Assembly (NCBI GenBank): GCA_040758255.1
Contig: JBFLVX010000001.1
Coordinates: 1 to 64,000, forward strand
Length of the DNA: 64,000 nt
Direction: 5' to 3'
Origin: JACRPZ01 sp040758255
Lineage (GTDB): Bacteria; Nitrospirota; Thermodesulfovibrionia; UBA6902
Below the pieces are notes generated by a model, which worked only from the letters and a program-made list of their open reading frames with translations, did no database searches and was not told the DNA's origin. Within the stretch, counting starts at the first letter, position 1, and each line of letters begins with the position of its first letter. Positions 33,301 through 41,675 of the stretch are shown here, piece by piece. The position numbers and the translations under genes were made by a program.

Positions 33301-34512
33301 CACCGCGTCATGCCACCTTGAAGCAAGGCTCTCATCACCGCTTTTGATATTTATTGCGTTTGTACGGACAGCGCATCTGAGTGCAACGCGGAGCACGAAT
33401 TCGTCTCTTTCGTGCCTCAATGCCTCAGTAAGAATCTTCAGCATATCCTCAAACATGCCCCTGCTTGTTAAGATATTCTCTATCTCAAGCAATGCCGCAG
33501 CGCGCACCTGGTGCATGCTGTCATTACGGCTCAGGTCAGAGAGCCATTTGGAGATATATTCATCCGGCGCTTCAATGAGGGCCTGCGGTAACGCCTGCCT
33601 TACAAAGGCTGATGGGTCATTTGCAACAACAGGGATAAGTTCGAGAAGTTCAGGCAGATGCTTCAGATTCCTTCCAAGCAGATGAACTGCCGTCTTACGC
33701 ACAAAAAAGTCAGTGCCTTTAAGCGGGTTGCTGAGTCGTTTCTGAAGAGTCTTGATTAACGATGATGATGAGAGGCTGTCAAGCAAAACCAAGGCCTCGC
33801 ACTGTATCCAGACCTCCTGCCTGCTGTCCAGAGCGGAAAGATATATGTACTGCATTACGCTGTCTTCAACAATATGCTCCTGAAATTCATCAGGCATAGA
33901 CCATAAGATCGCGGCGAGACACTTAAAGGCGGCAATGCGCACACGGTTGTCGCCGCCGTATGCCAGCAGAGGTTTGACAGCCCTTTCAATATTGAACTGC
34001 CTCCACAACTGCTGATAGCCGGTAACAGGCCCCTGCCTTTCAATAAAGAGCGCGGCTATAACTCCGAGCCTGTCAAGGCCAAAGGCTATATCCCTCTCTG
34101 TCTCTTTAAGAGCGCCTATGTAGCGGTCGGTTATGGCATCATGTCCGAACCATCGTTTAAAAGCGCGGCTGTCGCCTTTTAACTGCCTGCCGGACGACCC
34201 GAAATCCGCGGCATAATCGAGGATATACTTTCTCCTCTCATCTTCCGCGATGATTTTTGATATGCCTTTGTTGAATTCAACATGGAGGAGGCGGATTTTT
34301 GATATATGCTTTACCTTCTCGTCAATATAGTGGAGGAGAAAGTTTACGATCTCCTTCTCCGCCTCAACCGCGCCTTCTCTCGAGTACTTTCCCAGCCTGT
34401 CAAACCAGGCAAAAAATTCCGTCAGGAGCTTCTCAAGACGCCTTGATTCCATCTTGATAAGGAGAGGAGTCATCCCCGAGCCTAAAATGTCTTTAATATC
34501 TTTCTTCTGCAT
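30319..34512 (-). CDS. Giant HEAT-repeat membrane protein with CapB/PgsB-type poly-gamma-glutamate synthase domain
   Basis: The 1397-aa protein has an N-terminal half with helical HEAT-like repeats (about 150-420, for example VRIAAFKCLAAILWSMP and VRQALPQALIEAP). After them come a globular region, one membrane segment (about 692-716, GIFTGIIILAFVLSILL) and a Mur-ligase-like ATP-binding domain matching CapB/PgsB: GTRGKSGVERL (P-loop, Lys near 743), SKTTGCEAMFL, LWECMGLTPSYVKIL, ITNTYPDHEDLQGP and EFVNGMSANE. These correspond to PgsB GIRGKSTVTRL, GKTTGT, SECMAVNP, TNVLEDHMDVMGP and FVNGFAAND. PgsB activates glutamate as acyl phosphate and ligates it through gamma-carboxyl bonds. At about 400 residues, PgsB is far shorter. 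The gene overlaps the outer-membrane protein gene upstream by 20 bases. It is the likely synthase of the locus. Confidence 0.82.
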   Translation of the reverse strand: MQKKDIKDILGSGMTPLLIKMESRRLEKLLTEFFAWFDRLGKYSREGAVEAEKEIVNFLLHYIDEKVKHISKIRLLHVEFNKGISKIIAEDERRKYILDYAADFGSSGRQLKGDSRAFKRWFGHDAITDRYIGALKETERDIAFGLDRLGVIAALFIERQGPVTGYQQLWRQFNIERAVKPLLAYGGDNRVRIAAFKCLAAILWSMPDEFQEHIVEDSVMQYIYLSALDSRQEVWIQCEALVLLDSLSSSSLIKTLQKRLSNPLKGTDFFVRKTAVHLLGRNLKHLPELLELIPVVANDPSAFVRQALPQALIEAPDEYISKWLSDLSRNDSMHQVRAAALLEIENILTSRGMFEDMLKILTEALRHERDEFVLRVALRCAVRTNAINIKSGDESLASRWHDAVLSEIEHLHTNAESLAVRRWAALAREQIWAEYNREARMVKEILLKEIAEIKPGKQRRLPITLFSNFKIETIARTLSVLCQEDYGCQIGQGIFGKYIARGNFFNFRLWRFLHEFRHPSPDKRQAFSHTIGRIFTGNIHVPSSIMAELTETKVPGEPLFMPYESGWRPYIPLADEAVSSLRYGLSSGTVKIFTSEGVTEIAPPKLISRRLLAYMKLTWNFPHYARLRNWQEGSQSSPSTYIRALTDLGFTIRHSEHEADNVKTSPDPSVKRFFPLLAFIDPNTWADMKDYFFSVYKNSLYELGIFTGIIILAFVLSILLQSRMIRRIRDSFPLMLGGWGTRGKSGVERLKAALINSQGYSLVSKTTGCEAMFLHARHYEKTQEMFLFRPYDKATIWEQFNLMRLGRGLKADVFLWECMGLTPSYVKILQRKWGRDDISTITNTYPDHEDLQGPAGINIPEVIANFIPESGTVLCSEDQMRPVLIETAKKLKTNIKFVGWLEAGMLTPEVLERFPYQEHPYNIALVLSVAEELGMDKDFAIKEMADRVIPDIGVLKAFPIASVKSRRLEFVNGMSANERYGFLSNWQRMGFKEHDYEAEPGVWLSTVVNNRADRVTRSRLFAKIVVEDANADRHFLIGSNLKGLTGYIQEAWQEYIVQISLWPDTGETPPPPHEILKQSARRMRIPVSEEQIIERLREMLKGLKVDHEKADITSFWNAPDKLKERLDAEGLDKYSDDLIKHLKEYASLYEEYRGFSERLSGAGLQKEGLDKEFREMMWRWFERKIVVIWDFHATGDKIVSIIAQETPPGLLNRVMGIQNIKGTGLDFVYRWQAWEKCFSYCAKLPSNDPREFEEGLSDLSVFQEYGVLCEDHVREKVEIAKKAPLAQNEKAQAELAVVLSNLQGAMTWVRSKMETQRKAGFLITIVDAIEAFLDIGDAVKRRKKADRIYKDMITERISHERAIIELKELNKRQKGGWFWAQFTELKNLIIRKPGGKN

Positions 34513-37500
34513 CTTCTATCGTATTGTTTCTCTCAGACGGAACTCTCCGCTCCCGTATATCAAGAAAATCAATCTCTCCATAATTGAAATCGCGTAATCC
34601 CCGACCGTTGCCCATATGCCACCTCAGGAATATCATGCCGGAGTTTACGCCGGTATCCAGTTCATGTATCAGATCAAGCCCGAGCTCGAGCCGCCTCTCG
34701 GACTTGCTCCATTTCTCCCAGAGCACTTCAAGCTCAACTCTCTCTCTATCCGAGGAATTGTTTCTATCGTCGTCGCTCAAGTAATGATTGCGCCGGTATT
34801 CAGCGTTCACCTGAAATGCTCCAATAAGCTGCCTCCACCCCGCCCTGAGCGATATATTATCAGGGTTAAAAATATCCATATCCTCGTTTGAGACAACAGA
34901 TGCGCCAAGATAGAGGTTAGTATCGAGCCACGGCCGGTAATTTAAAGTGTCTGTCAGTATGAGCCCGCGCTTATGCCCGAACTTATAAGGAGTGAATATA
35001 TCCTGGTCCACCTTTTCAGGGATGTAAGAGCCGTAGCTCTCCATGCTGAGATAACGCTGGAAGACGGCTAAAGAAGGAACATGAAAAGTCTTTGTCCCAA
35101 GCTCTATCCTCTTCGCTGCCTTGGCATTCAGAAGAACCGACCACTCTCTCTGGCCGCTTAAAAATTTGTCGGGATACTGAAGATACAGGCTTCCGCCAAA
35201 TTGGAAGTCAAGCGATGAATTTATAGGCCGCCAGTCGAGACTTCCTTTTAAGCCTAATGTTGGCCCGCCGAACTCCCGTATCCTGCCGAGCATATCTGTC
35301 CTGAAGAGCGTTCTCCTCAGATCATCAAAACTGCGGTATGTTGCCTTCAGCTCTATGAACTCTTCGAGCCCGTCCTGAAAGTTGCTGTCTTCCTGAAGGT
35401 TTCTCCGCTCCACAAACTCGCCTGAGAGAGTCCATGTGCCGTCCTCCTGACCGCCAAGCGGATAATCATCCTTAAGCTTCAGATATGCGGAAACCTTGGG
35501 AGACGCAGGACTGATAAGCGGTTCCGGCTTTGGCTCGCTCTCCGCGATATATTTTCTTACAGGCGTTACAGGCTCATCTTTAACGCCTCTGCGGTAAAAT
35601 CTGTAGAGCGTCTCTTTTTGCCCGTCTCTTGCAGGTATCTTGACCGTCTGCCAGCCCTCCTCTATCTTCCTGTAGCCTTCATAAATCTTCCCGTTGCTCA
35701 ACTCCTCTATCTGCAGGACAGAAGGGCCTTCGATCTCCATAACAACCGGCTCTTCCTCAGTGGCTATGTAATATTGAAGCTCAACAGGCCTGTCCCATAC
35801 CGATATCTCCTTCCCCTTTTTTACCTCGGCAATATGCATCCTCAAAAACTGATTCGGCACAGGCTCTTTTATCCCTATTCTGAGGAAGTGCTCTCCGGCC
35901 GGTATCTTCATCAGAAGCACCGTCTTCTGCCTGCCTTCAGCAAGATTGATATTATCAACTCTTTCACTGTCAAGCTGAAAATATCCCGTCATCGGAAGAA
36001 GCGGGAGATATCCGACATCTTCAATGGTAGCTGTTACCTGAATCTCCTTGCTCTGGAGATTCTTCATGTATATTATCTCGCTGTCATATCCGTAGAGCAC
36101 ATGCTCATCCGGGCTGACCGGCGACAGTAAAGCCTTTCTGATGCGGAGTCCCGGACTGAAAGGGTCCCAGCCCTTCTCCTCTATCATGCGAACCCCCGCG
36201 CTGCTCTGTATGTTTCTGTAAGGCATAAGCGTGGTTCCCCTGAAGATACGGTTGAGAAGAGGCCTTGTTCCATGAGCATACGGATGCTTAAGAGAAAGCT
36301 CCTCTGCCTTTGCAAGCGCGTGACTGCGCTGCTCCGGCCTCTTCTCCGCAATCCAAAGAAGCGTGATCATCTGCTTTAACACCTCATTGGCAGGGTCATT
36401 ATCTATAAGAGCAGGAGTTGCATCAGCCTCATTCACCGGACATTCAGATTCTCCCACGATCTTTCCGTTAGTAAGAGCAGCGAGCGTATCAGGAGTTATA
36501 GGCGGTAGAACGCCGATCCTTATTTCAGGAGATTTTATATACGTCTGTATGAGCAGGGGCATGTCCCCGCCTGATACTTCAATATGATGCAATCCTGCGC
36601 CGACATTATATTCCGCAACCGCCTTTATGCCCGGCGTCATGCCTTCGCTGCCTGAAATTACAAGATTCTGCGACGGCACGTTGTTGCTTATAGGCAATAC
36701 CTTTAAGCTTCCCTGTCCGCGAATCTCCAGCCATCCGTCAAGCGGCTCAGCAGATTTATCGGTATGGAGCGGCCTTGCCTCGATCCTTATACTCACAGGC
36801 CCCATGAGGGTCAGCTTCACAGGCCTATCCTTTTGTGAAATAAAGGCGCGGCTGTACATGTCCCGCTCTTTATTGTAGAGATTAGCGGCACCCGCATAAT
36901 CCGTCACAATATAAGGCGCTTCTTCCCAGATAAAAGGCTGGGGATGCTGTGCCTGCCATCTCTCCCATTCTGTCAAATCAGAGGAGTTTCCGGTCAGATC
37001 AGAGCGTATCGAAACCGCCTTCTCTATTGCAGATGCCCGTTCCATTCCCTTTGCGCCTGCCCTGCGAAGATGATAAATCGCATTTGTATAATCGCCGTCC
37101 TTCTCAAGCTTCAGCCCTCTCCAGTAATGCCCTTCTTCCGTCTCTTTTATCTTTTCAACAAGCGTCTCAAAAACCTTCCACCAGCCAGCCTTATGAGCAG
37201 ACTTTATCATCGCCTGAAGAGGCTGTTCCGGTTCGGGCAAAAGAAGTCCGAGGGCGAGAGCCATTTCATACTCGCTGTTTTCTGTAAGGAGCTCGGACAG
37301 AGCAACAAATTTTTTGTAATCTGGCTGACGGATCGCGGCAGCGGCAAAGAGTGAAAGCAGCCCCTCGCTGTCAGACCTTTTCCTGTAAAAATCCGTCAAT
37401 TTAATCAACGCCTCTTCGCGCGTCTGTTCCTCCTGAGAAAAGAAGAGCATGCCCCTTAGAAGATTCTCTGCCAGGAACTCTTCGCCGATCTTTTCAAGTA

Positions 37501-39919
37501 TATCTGCACGCGCAAACTGCGCCCTGTCTTTCTCTCTTCCGTCAGAGCCATGCATTATGTTTGTCCATAGCTGAAGCGCGTCAACCAACTCGCCATTCTT
37601 TTCAGCCGTTTCCGCATTGGTAATAAGTCCGGCGATATCTGTCTGAGAAAGGATTGAACTCTTGGCCTCAGGTTTTATTGGAGGAGCTATTCCTGCAATC
37701 ACTGTCTTCTCCATGTAATTTAGAAAACGGGTCAGAGTCAGGAGGTGATTGGAGAGCTCTATTTCAGATATCGCCTCTTTCTCAAGAAGGGGCAGCGGTA
37801 AAATTATCTTCTGGCCTGTGTAAATCCTGTCTATATCTTTAACTTCAGGATTAAATTCCTTGAAGATGCCAATATACTTCTTCATGATAATATCTTCCGG
37901 CAGCCTTAATTCTCTCTTTAGAATATTAATCAGCACCTCGTCTTTTTTAACAACGTATATATGCTGAGCATATCCTTCGGATCGCAGCGTCTCATGCAAG
38001 GATGCGGACGGTCCGTGAAGCAGGGATGCCTCAGAGACGCTGGCTAAAGATTTGATAAGGAGATTATAAGGATCATTCACCTTCTTTAAGAAGTCCAGGA
38101 ACTCGGTTTCTGACAATTGATACGGCCTTGAAGAGCGGTACTGAAGCGCTGCTACGCTGCCGGCAAGAGAATTCGATGACCATAATTTAACCTCCTTGAC
38201 ATCCTGTGGAAGAGGTATCTCGGCGAACGCAGCCTTTATCAATCGGCCGACAGGCTCTCTTGCGCTGAAGGCTCCGCTCAGGGTTGTATCGGTCAAAGAA
38301 AGGACATCTCTCGCTTTAATTATCTTAAGCGCATTCTCTGCTGTATTTGCCATATACCGGCTTTTCGTGAGGCCTTCCTCTTTTGTGATGAGCATCTTAA
38401 CAGGCTGCATATCATCAAGCTGTACAATAATCTCCTGCCCGTCAATCGTTGTCTCCGCATCAACGATCACCCTGAGAAACGAAGGAGCAAACCGTTGAGG
38501 AAGGCTGTATCTTTGAATAAGCGGCTCGCTTTCAGTCCCTGAAGGAATAGGGATAAAAAGAGAGCGTGAAAGAGTCTTCAGCCCGTCATCAAGGTGCTGC
38601 TTTAAAACGAGCGCCTCATCAGGCTGCTGCGGCTCATTTAGCGCAGGAGTCATAAACCAGCAAAACTCCTGCGGCTCCCTGCTTAATTTATTTGAAGGCA
38701 TGAGGTCGCGGTAAAATGTATGAGAAAGAAATATCTCCTCCGCCTCTTTCTTCACCTCAGGATGATCAGGACGCTCAATGCCTTTCTGATCCATAAGCAT
38801 GACAGCGGCAATGCCGCCCTCGCGCCTGCTGTTGTCCCGCCAGAGAAGTGCCGCGCTCTTTTTTGAGAGCGGCTCTTGCGCTCTCGCGGCATCCTGAAGC
38901 TCTTCATCGTTTATATCCCATGCAGATTTTCTAAGCATAGAGGGGGAACCTTCTTCCCTTGCCTCTTTTGCCGATACATCGGGCTCGTTTGCTCCTGCAA
39001 AGAGGTAATCAGGCGACTCCTGTTTTAAGAGCCTGATATACAGCGGTGCAGTTGTCTCCATCTCAAATGTATGCTCGCCCTCCGGTATCTCTATGTAAGC
39101 TGTCTCCTCACGACCGACCGCCTCGGGAAATCCGTTCACAAAAGTTGTTGCGATCTCAGGCTTTGTCTCAAATTCAAGGGTCTGGAACGGGCGGTCATCA
39201 ATCTTTAGATAGATATTGTATGACTGCGCCCTCCTGCTCTCGGGAGAGGGATAAGCGATGCGGCTTTCAATCGCCACCCTCTGAGCCTCTTTTGTGCTGA
39301 ATGATACAGGCTCATGGGGTTTGATAAGCTTAAAGTTCTTCTCAACAGATCTTCCGCTGCGGTGAATGCGGGCGAACTTTCCGGGCAGGCTTATCATCCT
39401 GCGGTATGGGGCTATCTCATCCTGCGTCTCATGGCGCGAGATAAAAAAGGCTATTTTTATGCCCTCGTCTTTATCAGGCTTACGGCTTACGCGCACGAGC
39501 GAAGGCTCCCTGTTTAAAGGAGAGAATATTATTGATTTTAAGTCCGCAGAGAATTGATAAGGCAGAAATGAATAGGCTCCGGAGCCGTTTGAGACTGCAA
39601 GTTCAATGTCGTCAATAGAGAATTCGCATTCAGGATTATAAATACGCGCTGTCTCGCCGGAAGGAACCCTGAAGGTTACAAACTCTCCGGGCTTAAGCTC
39701 AGCCATATGAAGACCAGCATCGTAATTATAAGAAAGCTTCTTGCCGCTTACCCATTGCGGCGGCCCCTCTATATTATCCCAGCGCAAAGGCAGGTCATAC
39801 TGCTTAAGAAGCCTTAACTGAAGATCGTCAAGCTTGGCGATGCTCCCTAAGGGAACCAGTATCAGGCAAAGAATCGTTAAGCAGAAAATCGCGGATTTCA
39901 GTTTTCCGTGTCTATTCAA
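34493..39919 (-). CDS. Giant LysM/TPR outer-membrane beta-barrel protein, candidate polymer exporter
   Basis: The 1808-aa protein has a signal peptide at 1-28 (FCLTILCLILVPLGS). The next 600 residues are largely beta-rich, with carbohydrate-binding-like segments (THFEMETTAPLYIRLL-type strands). A LysM domain lies at about 650-705 (YVVKKDEVLINILKRELRLP ... YTGQKIILPLP). TPR/alpha-solenoid repeats span about 765-990, with more beta domains after them. The last 300 residues are a predicted outer-membrane beta-barrel with alternating amphipathic strands (LDFQFGGSLYLQYP; LNYRPWLDTNLYLGASVV; VNAEYRRNHYLSDDD). A TPR-plus-barrel build recalls PgaA-type exporters, but this protein is twice as long. 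It starts with TTG 39919 preceded by GAGGA. Its position between the hydrolase-like and CapB-like genes supports a role in moving the polymer across the outer membrane; this is inference. Confidence 0.75.
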   Translation of the reverse strand: MNRHGKLKSAIFCLTILCLILVPLGSIAKLDDLQLRLLKQYDLPLRWDNIEGPPQWVSGKKLSYNYDAGLHMAELKPGEFVTFRVPSGETARIYNPECEFSIDDIELAVSNGSGAYSFLPYQFSADLKSIIFSPLNREPSLVRVSRKPDKDEGIKIAFFISRHETQDEIAPYRRMISLPGKFARIHRSGRSVEKNFKLIKPHEPVSFSTKEAQRVAIESRIAYPSPESRRAQSYNIYLKIDDRPFQTLEFETKPEIATTFVNGFPEAVGREETAYIEIPEGEHTFEMETTAPLYIRLLKQESPDYLFAGANEPDVSAKEAREEGSPSMLRKSAWDINDEELQDAARAQEPLSKKSAALLWRDNSRREGGIAAVMLMDQKGIERPDHPEVKKEAEEIFLSHTFYRDLMPSNKLSREPQEFCWFMTPALNEPQQPDEALVLKQHLDDGLKTLSRSLFIPIPSGTESEPLIQRYSLPQRFAPSFLRVIVDAETTIDGQEIIVQLDDMQPVKMLITKEEGLTKSRYMANTAENALKIIKARDVLSLTDTTLSGAFSAREPVGRLIKAAFAEIPLPQDVKEVKLWSSNSLAGSVAALQYRSSRPYQLSETEFLDFLKKVNDPYNLLIKSLASVSEASLLHGPSASLHETLRSEGYAQHIYVVKKDEVLINILKRELRLPEDIIMKKYIGIFKEFNPEVKDIDRIYTGQKIILPLPLLEKEAISEIELSNHLLTLTRFLNYMEKTVIAGIAPPIKPEAKSSILSQTDIAGLITNAETAEKNGELVDALQLWTNIMHGSDGREKDRAQFARADILEKIGEEFLAENLLRGMLFFSQEEQTREEALIKLTDFYRKRSDSEGLLSLFAAAAIRQPDYKKFVALSELLTENSEYEMALALGLLLPEPEQPLQAMIKSAHKAGWWKVFETLVEKIKETEEGHYWRGLKLEKDGDYTNAIYHLRRAGAKGMERASAIEKAVSIRSDLTGNSSDLTEWERWQAQHPQPFIWEEAPYIVTDYAGAANLYNKERDMYSRAFISQKDRPVKLTLMGPVSIRIEARPLHTDKSAEPLDGWLEIRGQGSLKVLPISNNVPSQNLVISGSEGMTPGIKAVAEYNVGAGLHHIEVSGGDMPLLIQTYIKSPEIRIGVLPPITPDTLAALTNGKIVGESECPVNEADATPALIDNDPANEVLKQMITLLWIAEKRPEQRSHALAKAEELSLKHPYAHGTRPLLNRIFRGTTLMPYRNIQSSAGVRMIEEKGWDPFSPGLRIRKALLSPVSPDEHVLYGYDSEIIYMKNLQSKEIQVTATIEDVGYLPLLPMTGYFQLDSERVDNINLAEGRQKTVLLMKIPAGEHFLRIGIKEPVPNQFLRMHIAEVKKGKEISVWDRPVELQYYIATEEEPVVMEIEGPSVLQIEELSNGKIYEGYRKIEEGWQTVKIPARDGQKETLYRFYRRGVKDEPVTPVRKYIAESEPKPEPLISPASPKVSAYLKLKDDYPLGGQEDGTWTLSGEFVERRNLQEDSNFQDGLEEFIELKATYRSFDDLRRTLFRTDMLGRIREFGGPTLGLKGSLDWRPINSSLDFQFGGSLYLQYPDKFLSGQREWSVLLNAKAAKRIELGTKTFHVPSLAVFQRYLSMESYGSYIPEKVDQDIFTPYKFGHKRGLILTDTLNYRPWLDTNLYLGASVVSNEDMDIFNPDNISLRAGWRQLIGAFQVNAEYRRNHYLSDDDRNNSSDRERVELEVLWEKWSKSERRLELGLDLIHELDTGVNSGMIFLRWHMGNGRGLRDFNYGEIDFLDIRERRVPSERNNTIEDAEERY

Positions 39920-40408
39920 TTAAATTATTCCTCTAAGATAGAATTGCCTCGCCGACTCTTTTTCTACACTCATCAGCAACCGGTAATGGGTCCAAGAGAG
40001 TTCCGGTCTTATGATTGGCAATTCGTCACGCAGCGCGTGACCTTTTCGCCGGGGCAAAGATTCATCACGCACTGCGTGATGAATTACAGACGAAGATTGT
40101 GAACGCAACGAGTTCAGATTTTCAAAAGAAAAATAGAATAGACGCATATAACGCAGGTTAGTCTGCGTGAAGCCCCTGCCGAATTCTGCCGTTAGCCTTC
40201 CAGAAAGCTCAGAGATAAGTTCATCTCCATATCCTGCCTTTGCTCTGCCTTGCTGCTCCTCCTCTACAATTACCCTGCCAATATGCCAGTAAGCCTGTAC
40301 CATTGCAGTATTGATATTCCTGGCAACGGCGCTTCTCGCCTCATGCAGGAGAGACTTTATATTCTCAAATAACTTTTTGTGCGGCTGATTTTTAACTATC
40401 TTGTTCAT
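39920..40408 (-). pseudogene. Truncated YhcG/DUF1016 nuclease (N-terminal half only)
   Basis: A 162-codon frame covers only the DUF1016 N-terminal domain: ARSAVARNINTAMVQAYWHI, GRVIVEEEQ, LSGRLTAEFGRGFTQTNLRY, and RPELSWTHYRLLMSVE. The family normally continues to about 350 residues with a PD-(D/E)XK nuclease, which is absent. The frame ends ARQFYLRGII at the very start of the 1808-aa gene. Near residues 105-130 there is an in-frame palindromic insert (see repeat 40026-40082). It probably entered together with other mobile sequence upstream of the large gene. Confidence 0.8.
40026..40082. repeat. Tandem REP-like palindromes inside the YhcG remnant
   Basis: Two short palindromes, tcacgcagcgcgtga (40026-40040) and tcatcacgcactgcgtgatga (40062-40082), lie 21 bases apart. 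On the minus strand they read through in frame as RDESLPRRKGHALRDEL. They resemble an inserted palindromic element that the host frame tolerates. Confidence 0.55.
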
Positions 40409-40687
40409 TGTCTAAAATCCTTGCCTATGATAGTTTTATGGTTTCTTACTCTTCAGTCTTTTATTCACGGCCTTCCTGTCCCCGCTTCCCAGACACATTA
40501 TACATTGTACATTGATTTATGCAATTTTTGACTGAAAAATGCGCTGATATTTGATATGTTTTAAACATGGTTCAGGAGATCCGGAAGTTCATAACCACAA
40601 AATGCCAAGCTTTGCTCTTGTTTATTGCATTAATATGATAATATTCATATCATACATCAAGGAAATGTCCAATGGACATAATAATTG
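40409..40687. other. Intergenic stretch with leftward promoter; integron insertion point at its right edge
   Basis: No gene is seen. It holds a leftward promoter (40497-40524), an operator-like near-palindrome tgtccaatggaca at about 40666-40678, and AT-rich sequence. It ends at the G of G^TT where the integron cassette begins (40687/40688). Confidence 0.5.
40497..40524 (-). promoter_or_regulatory. Candidate sigma70 promoter for the YhcG remnant and downstream envelope genes
   Basis: On the minus strand TTGCAT (40519-40524) and TATAAT (40497-40502) are spaced by 16 bases. With the YhcG gene broken, this promoter could now drive the 1808-aa and CapB-like genes, which the insertions separated from their upstream neighbours. 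Confidence 0.5.
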
Positions 40688-40714
40688 TTATACGAATAAA
40701 AAGAGAGATAACTA

Positions 40715-41527
40715 ATGATTCAACACCACTTCGAGGCAATTGAGAAAGCAATTATACAACTGGCCAAAATTCAAGATATAGCTGGTCATTCTATTCATAA
40801 AGGAACACCAAGGGAACTATTCATAAGAAATTTTTTAGAAAAGCATTTGGGAAAAACAGTCAGCTTTGGAACGGGTGAAATAATTGATGCTGATTCGAAG
40901 CCAAGGAAATCAAGAAATCAGCACGATATCGTTATTTACAGAAATGAATTTCCGAAACTCGATTTTCAAGGTGGAATATCTGCATTTCTTGCAGAATCTG
41001 TTCTGGCGACCATAGAAGTGAAGTCGAATTTGGATTATAAAGAATTTAAAAAATCATTCAAATCAGCATTGAAGTGTAAAAAATTAAAAAGAAACTATTT
41101 TAGCGGTCCAACATTCTGGTATTTCCCCCCGAAAATATTGAATTATATCGTCACGTATGATGGCCCGGCAAAAATGAAAACAATATATGATTGGATTAAA
41201 AAAATAGAAGGGGAATTGCAATTTAGTTACCCAACGTTGCCTCCAACTCAGGAAGAGCGCAGAAACATTCCATCCCCTGGACTTGATGGTGTGTTCGTTA
41301 TGGGCAAAGGGTTTATCCATTTTGATAATTTCATGATAGATGGCATAGATCCAAAAATAAGAAAAGAAAACCAATGGATGAGATGGGCGTTTGTTGATGC
41401 AAAAATTGGAAGTCTGCTCATGTTGTTTCTAAATCTTGCTCAACAAATTTGTATTCCTCAGCAAAAATCTATTCAATTAATTCCATATATGAAAAGAATA
41501 AATGGTAAGCTTCAATGGGGAAATTGA
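40715..41527 (+). CDS. DUF6602-family PD-(D/E)XK nuclease-like protein (integron cassette gene)
   Basis: The 270-aa protein has the DUF6602 pattern: GTPRELFIRNFLEKHLGKTV, FGTGEIIDADSKPR, NQHDIVIYRNEFP and FLAESVLATIEVKSNL. The residues E34, D71, E101 and K103 form a PD-(D/E)XK-like E...D...ExK set, so nuclease activity is plausible but unproven. The family is common in mobile contexts; a defence role is inferred only. It is on the opposite strand to all surrounding genes, is AT-rich (about 36% GC by eye) and is directly followed by attC, all consistent with a captured cassette. A weak AGAGAGA ribosome site lies upstream of the ATG. Confidence 0.82.
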   Translation: MIQHHFEAIEKAIIQLAKIQDIAGHSIHKGTPRELFIRNFLEKHLGKTVSFGTGEIIDADSKPRKSRNQHDIVIYRNEFPKLDFQGGISAFLAESVLATIEVKSNLDYKEFKKSFKSALKCKKLKRNYFSGPTFWYFPPKILNYIVTYDGPAKMKTIYDWIKKIEGELQFSYPTLPPTQEERRNIPSPGLDGVFVMGKGFIHFDNFMIDGIDPKIRKENQWMRWAFVDAKIGSLLMLFLNLAQQICIPQQKSIQLIPYMKRINGKLQWGN

Positions 41528-41533
41528 AAAAAT

Positions 41534-41662
41534 CGTATAACAAGTCATTGCAGTGAACGAGTACCACAGGACACTTTTACAGATGAGCGATGACTTTAGA
41601 TTTACAAACCATCTTTTTTGCTTTTTAACGTCATACAGTGGTACTCGTCACTGAATTCTACG
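41534..41662 (+). other. attC recombination site of the integron cassette
   Basis: The site has R'' CGTATAAC (41534-41541), a spacer, and L'' CAGTGAACGAGTACCAC (41551-41567). A central loop of 70 bases precedes L' GTGGTACTCGTCACTG (41638-41653), a second spacer, and the crossover point at 41662. L'' and L' are complementary except for one extra A in L'', the extrahelical base that attC sites use for strand choice. R' is supplied by the cassette start (40687-40694). With about 136 bases in the circular form, it is similar in length to Vibrio-type repeats. Confidence 0.78.
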
Positions 41663-41675
41663 TTGCAACCGTTAA

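Larger units (their letters stand above)
40688..41662 (+). mobile_element. Single integron gene cassette (DUF6602 gene + attC) at a secondary GTT site
   Basis: The segment starts at the TT of G40687^TTATACG and ends with the G of ...TACG41662^TTGCAAC. It holds one gene whose stop is followed within six bases by an attC-type fold. Joining the ends recreates R'' CGTATAAC and R' GTTATACG, perfect complements, as in an excised circular cassette. Removing the segment restores a plain G-TTGCAAC junction. No integron integrase gene is in the window, so the cassette was probably placed here by an integrase acting elsewhere. Confidence 0.75.

Noticed and set aside
33122..33685. 187-codon plus-strand frame opposite the HEAT-repeat region
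   Set aside because: Low-complexity Ser/Ala/Leu composition typical of a reverse-strand shadow of helical repeats.
30319..34512. MurC-F, FolC or MurT ligase identity for the 1397-aa protein
   Set aside because: The block order GTRGKS, KTTG, ECM-x-x-x-P, TN-x-x-x-DH-x-D-x-x-GP and FVNG-x-x-AN fits CapB/PgsB better than the other Mur-fold ligases.
40409..40687. Integron attI site or integrase upstream of the cassette
   Set aside because: No integrase gene and no attI-like sequence were found; a single secondary-site insertion explains the left border better.
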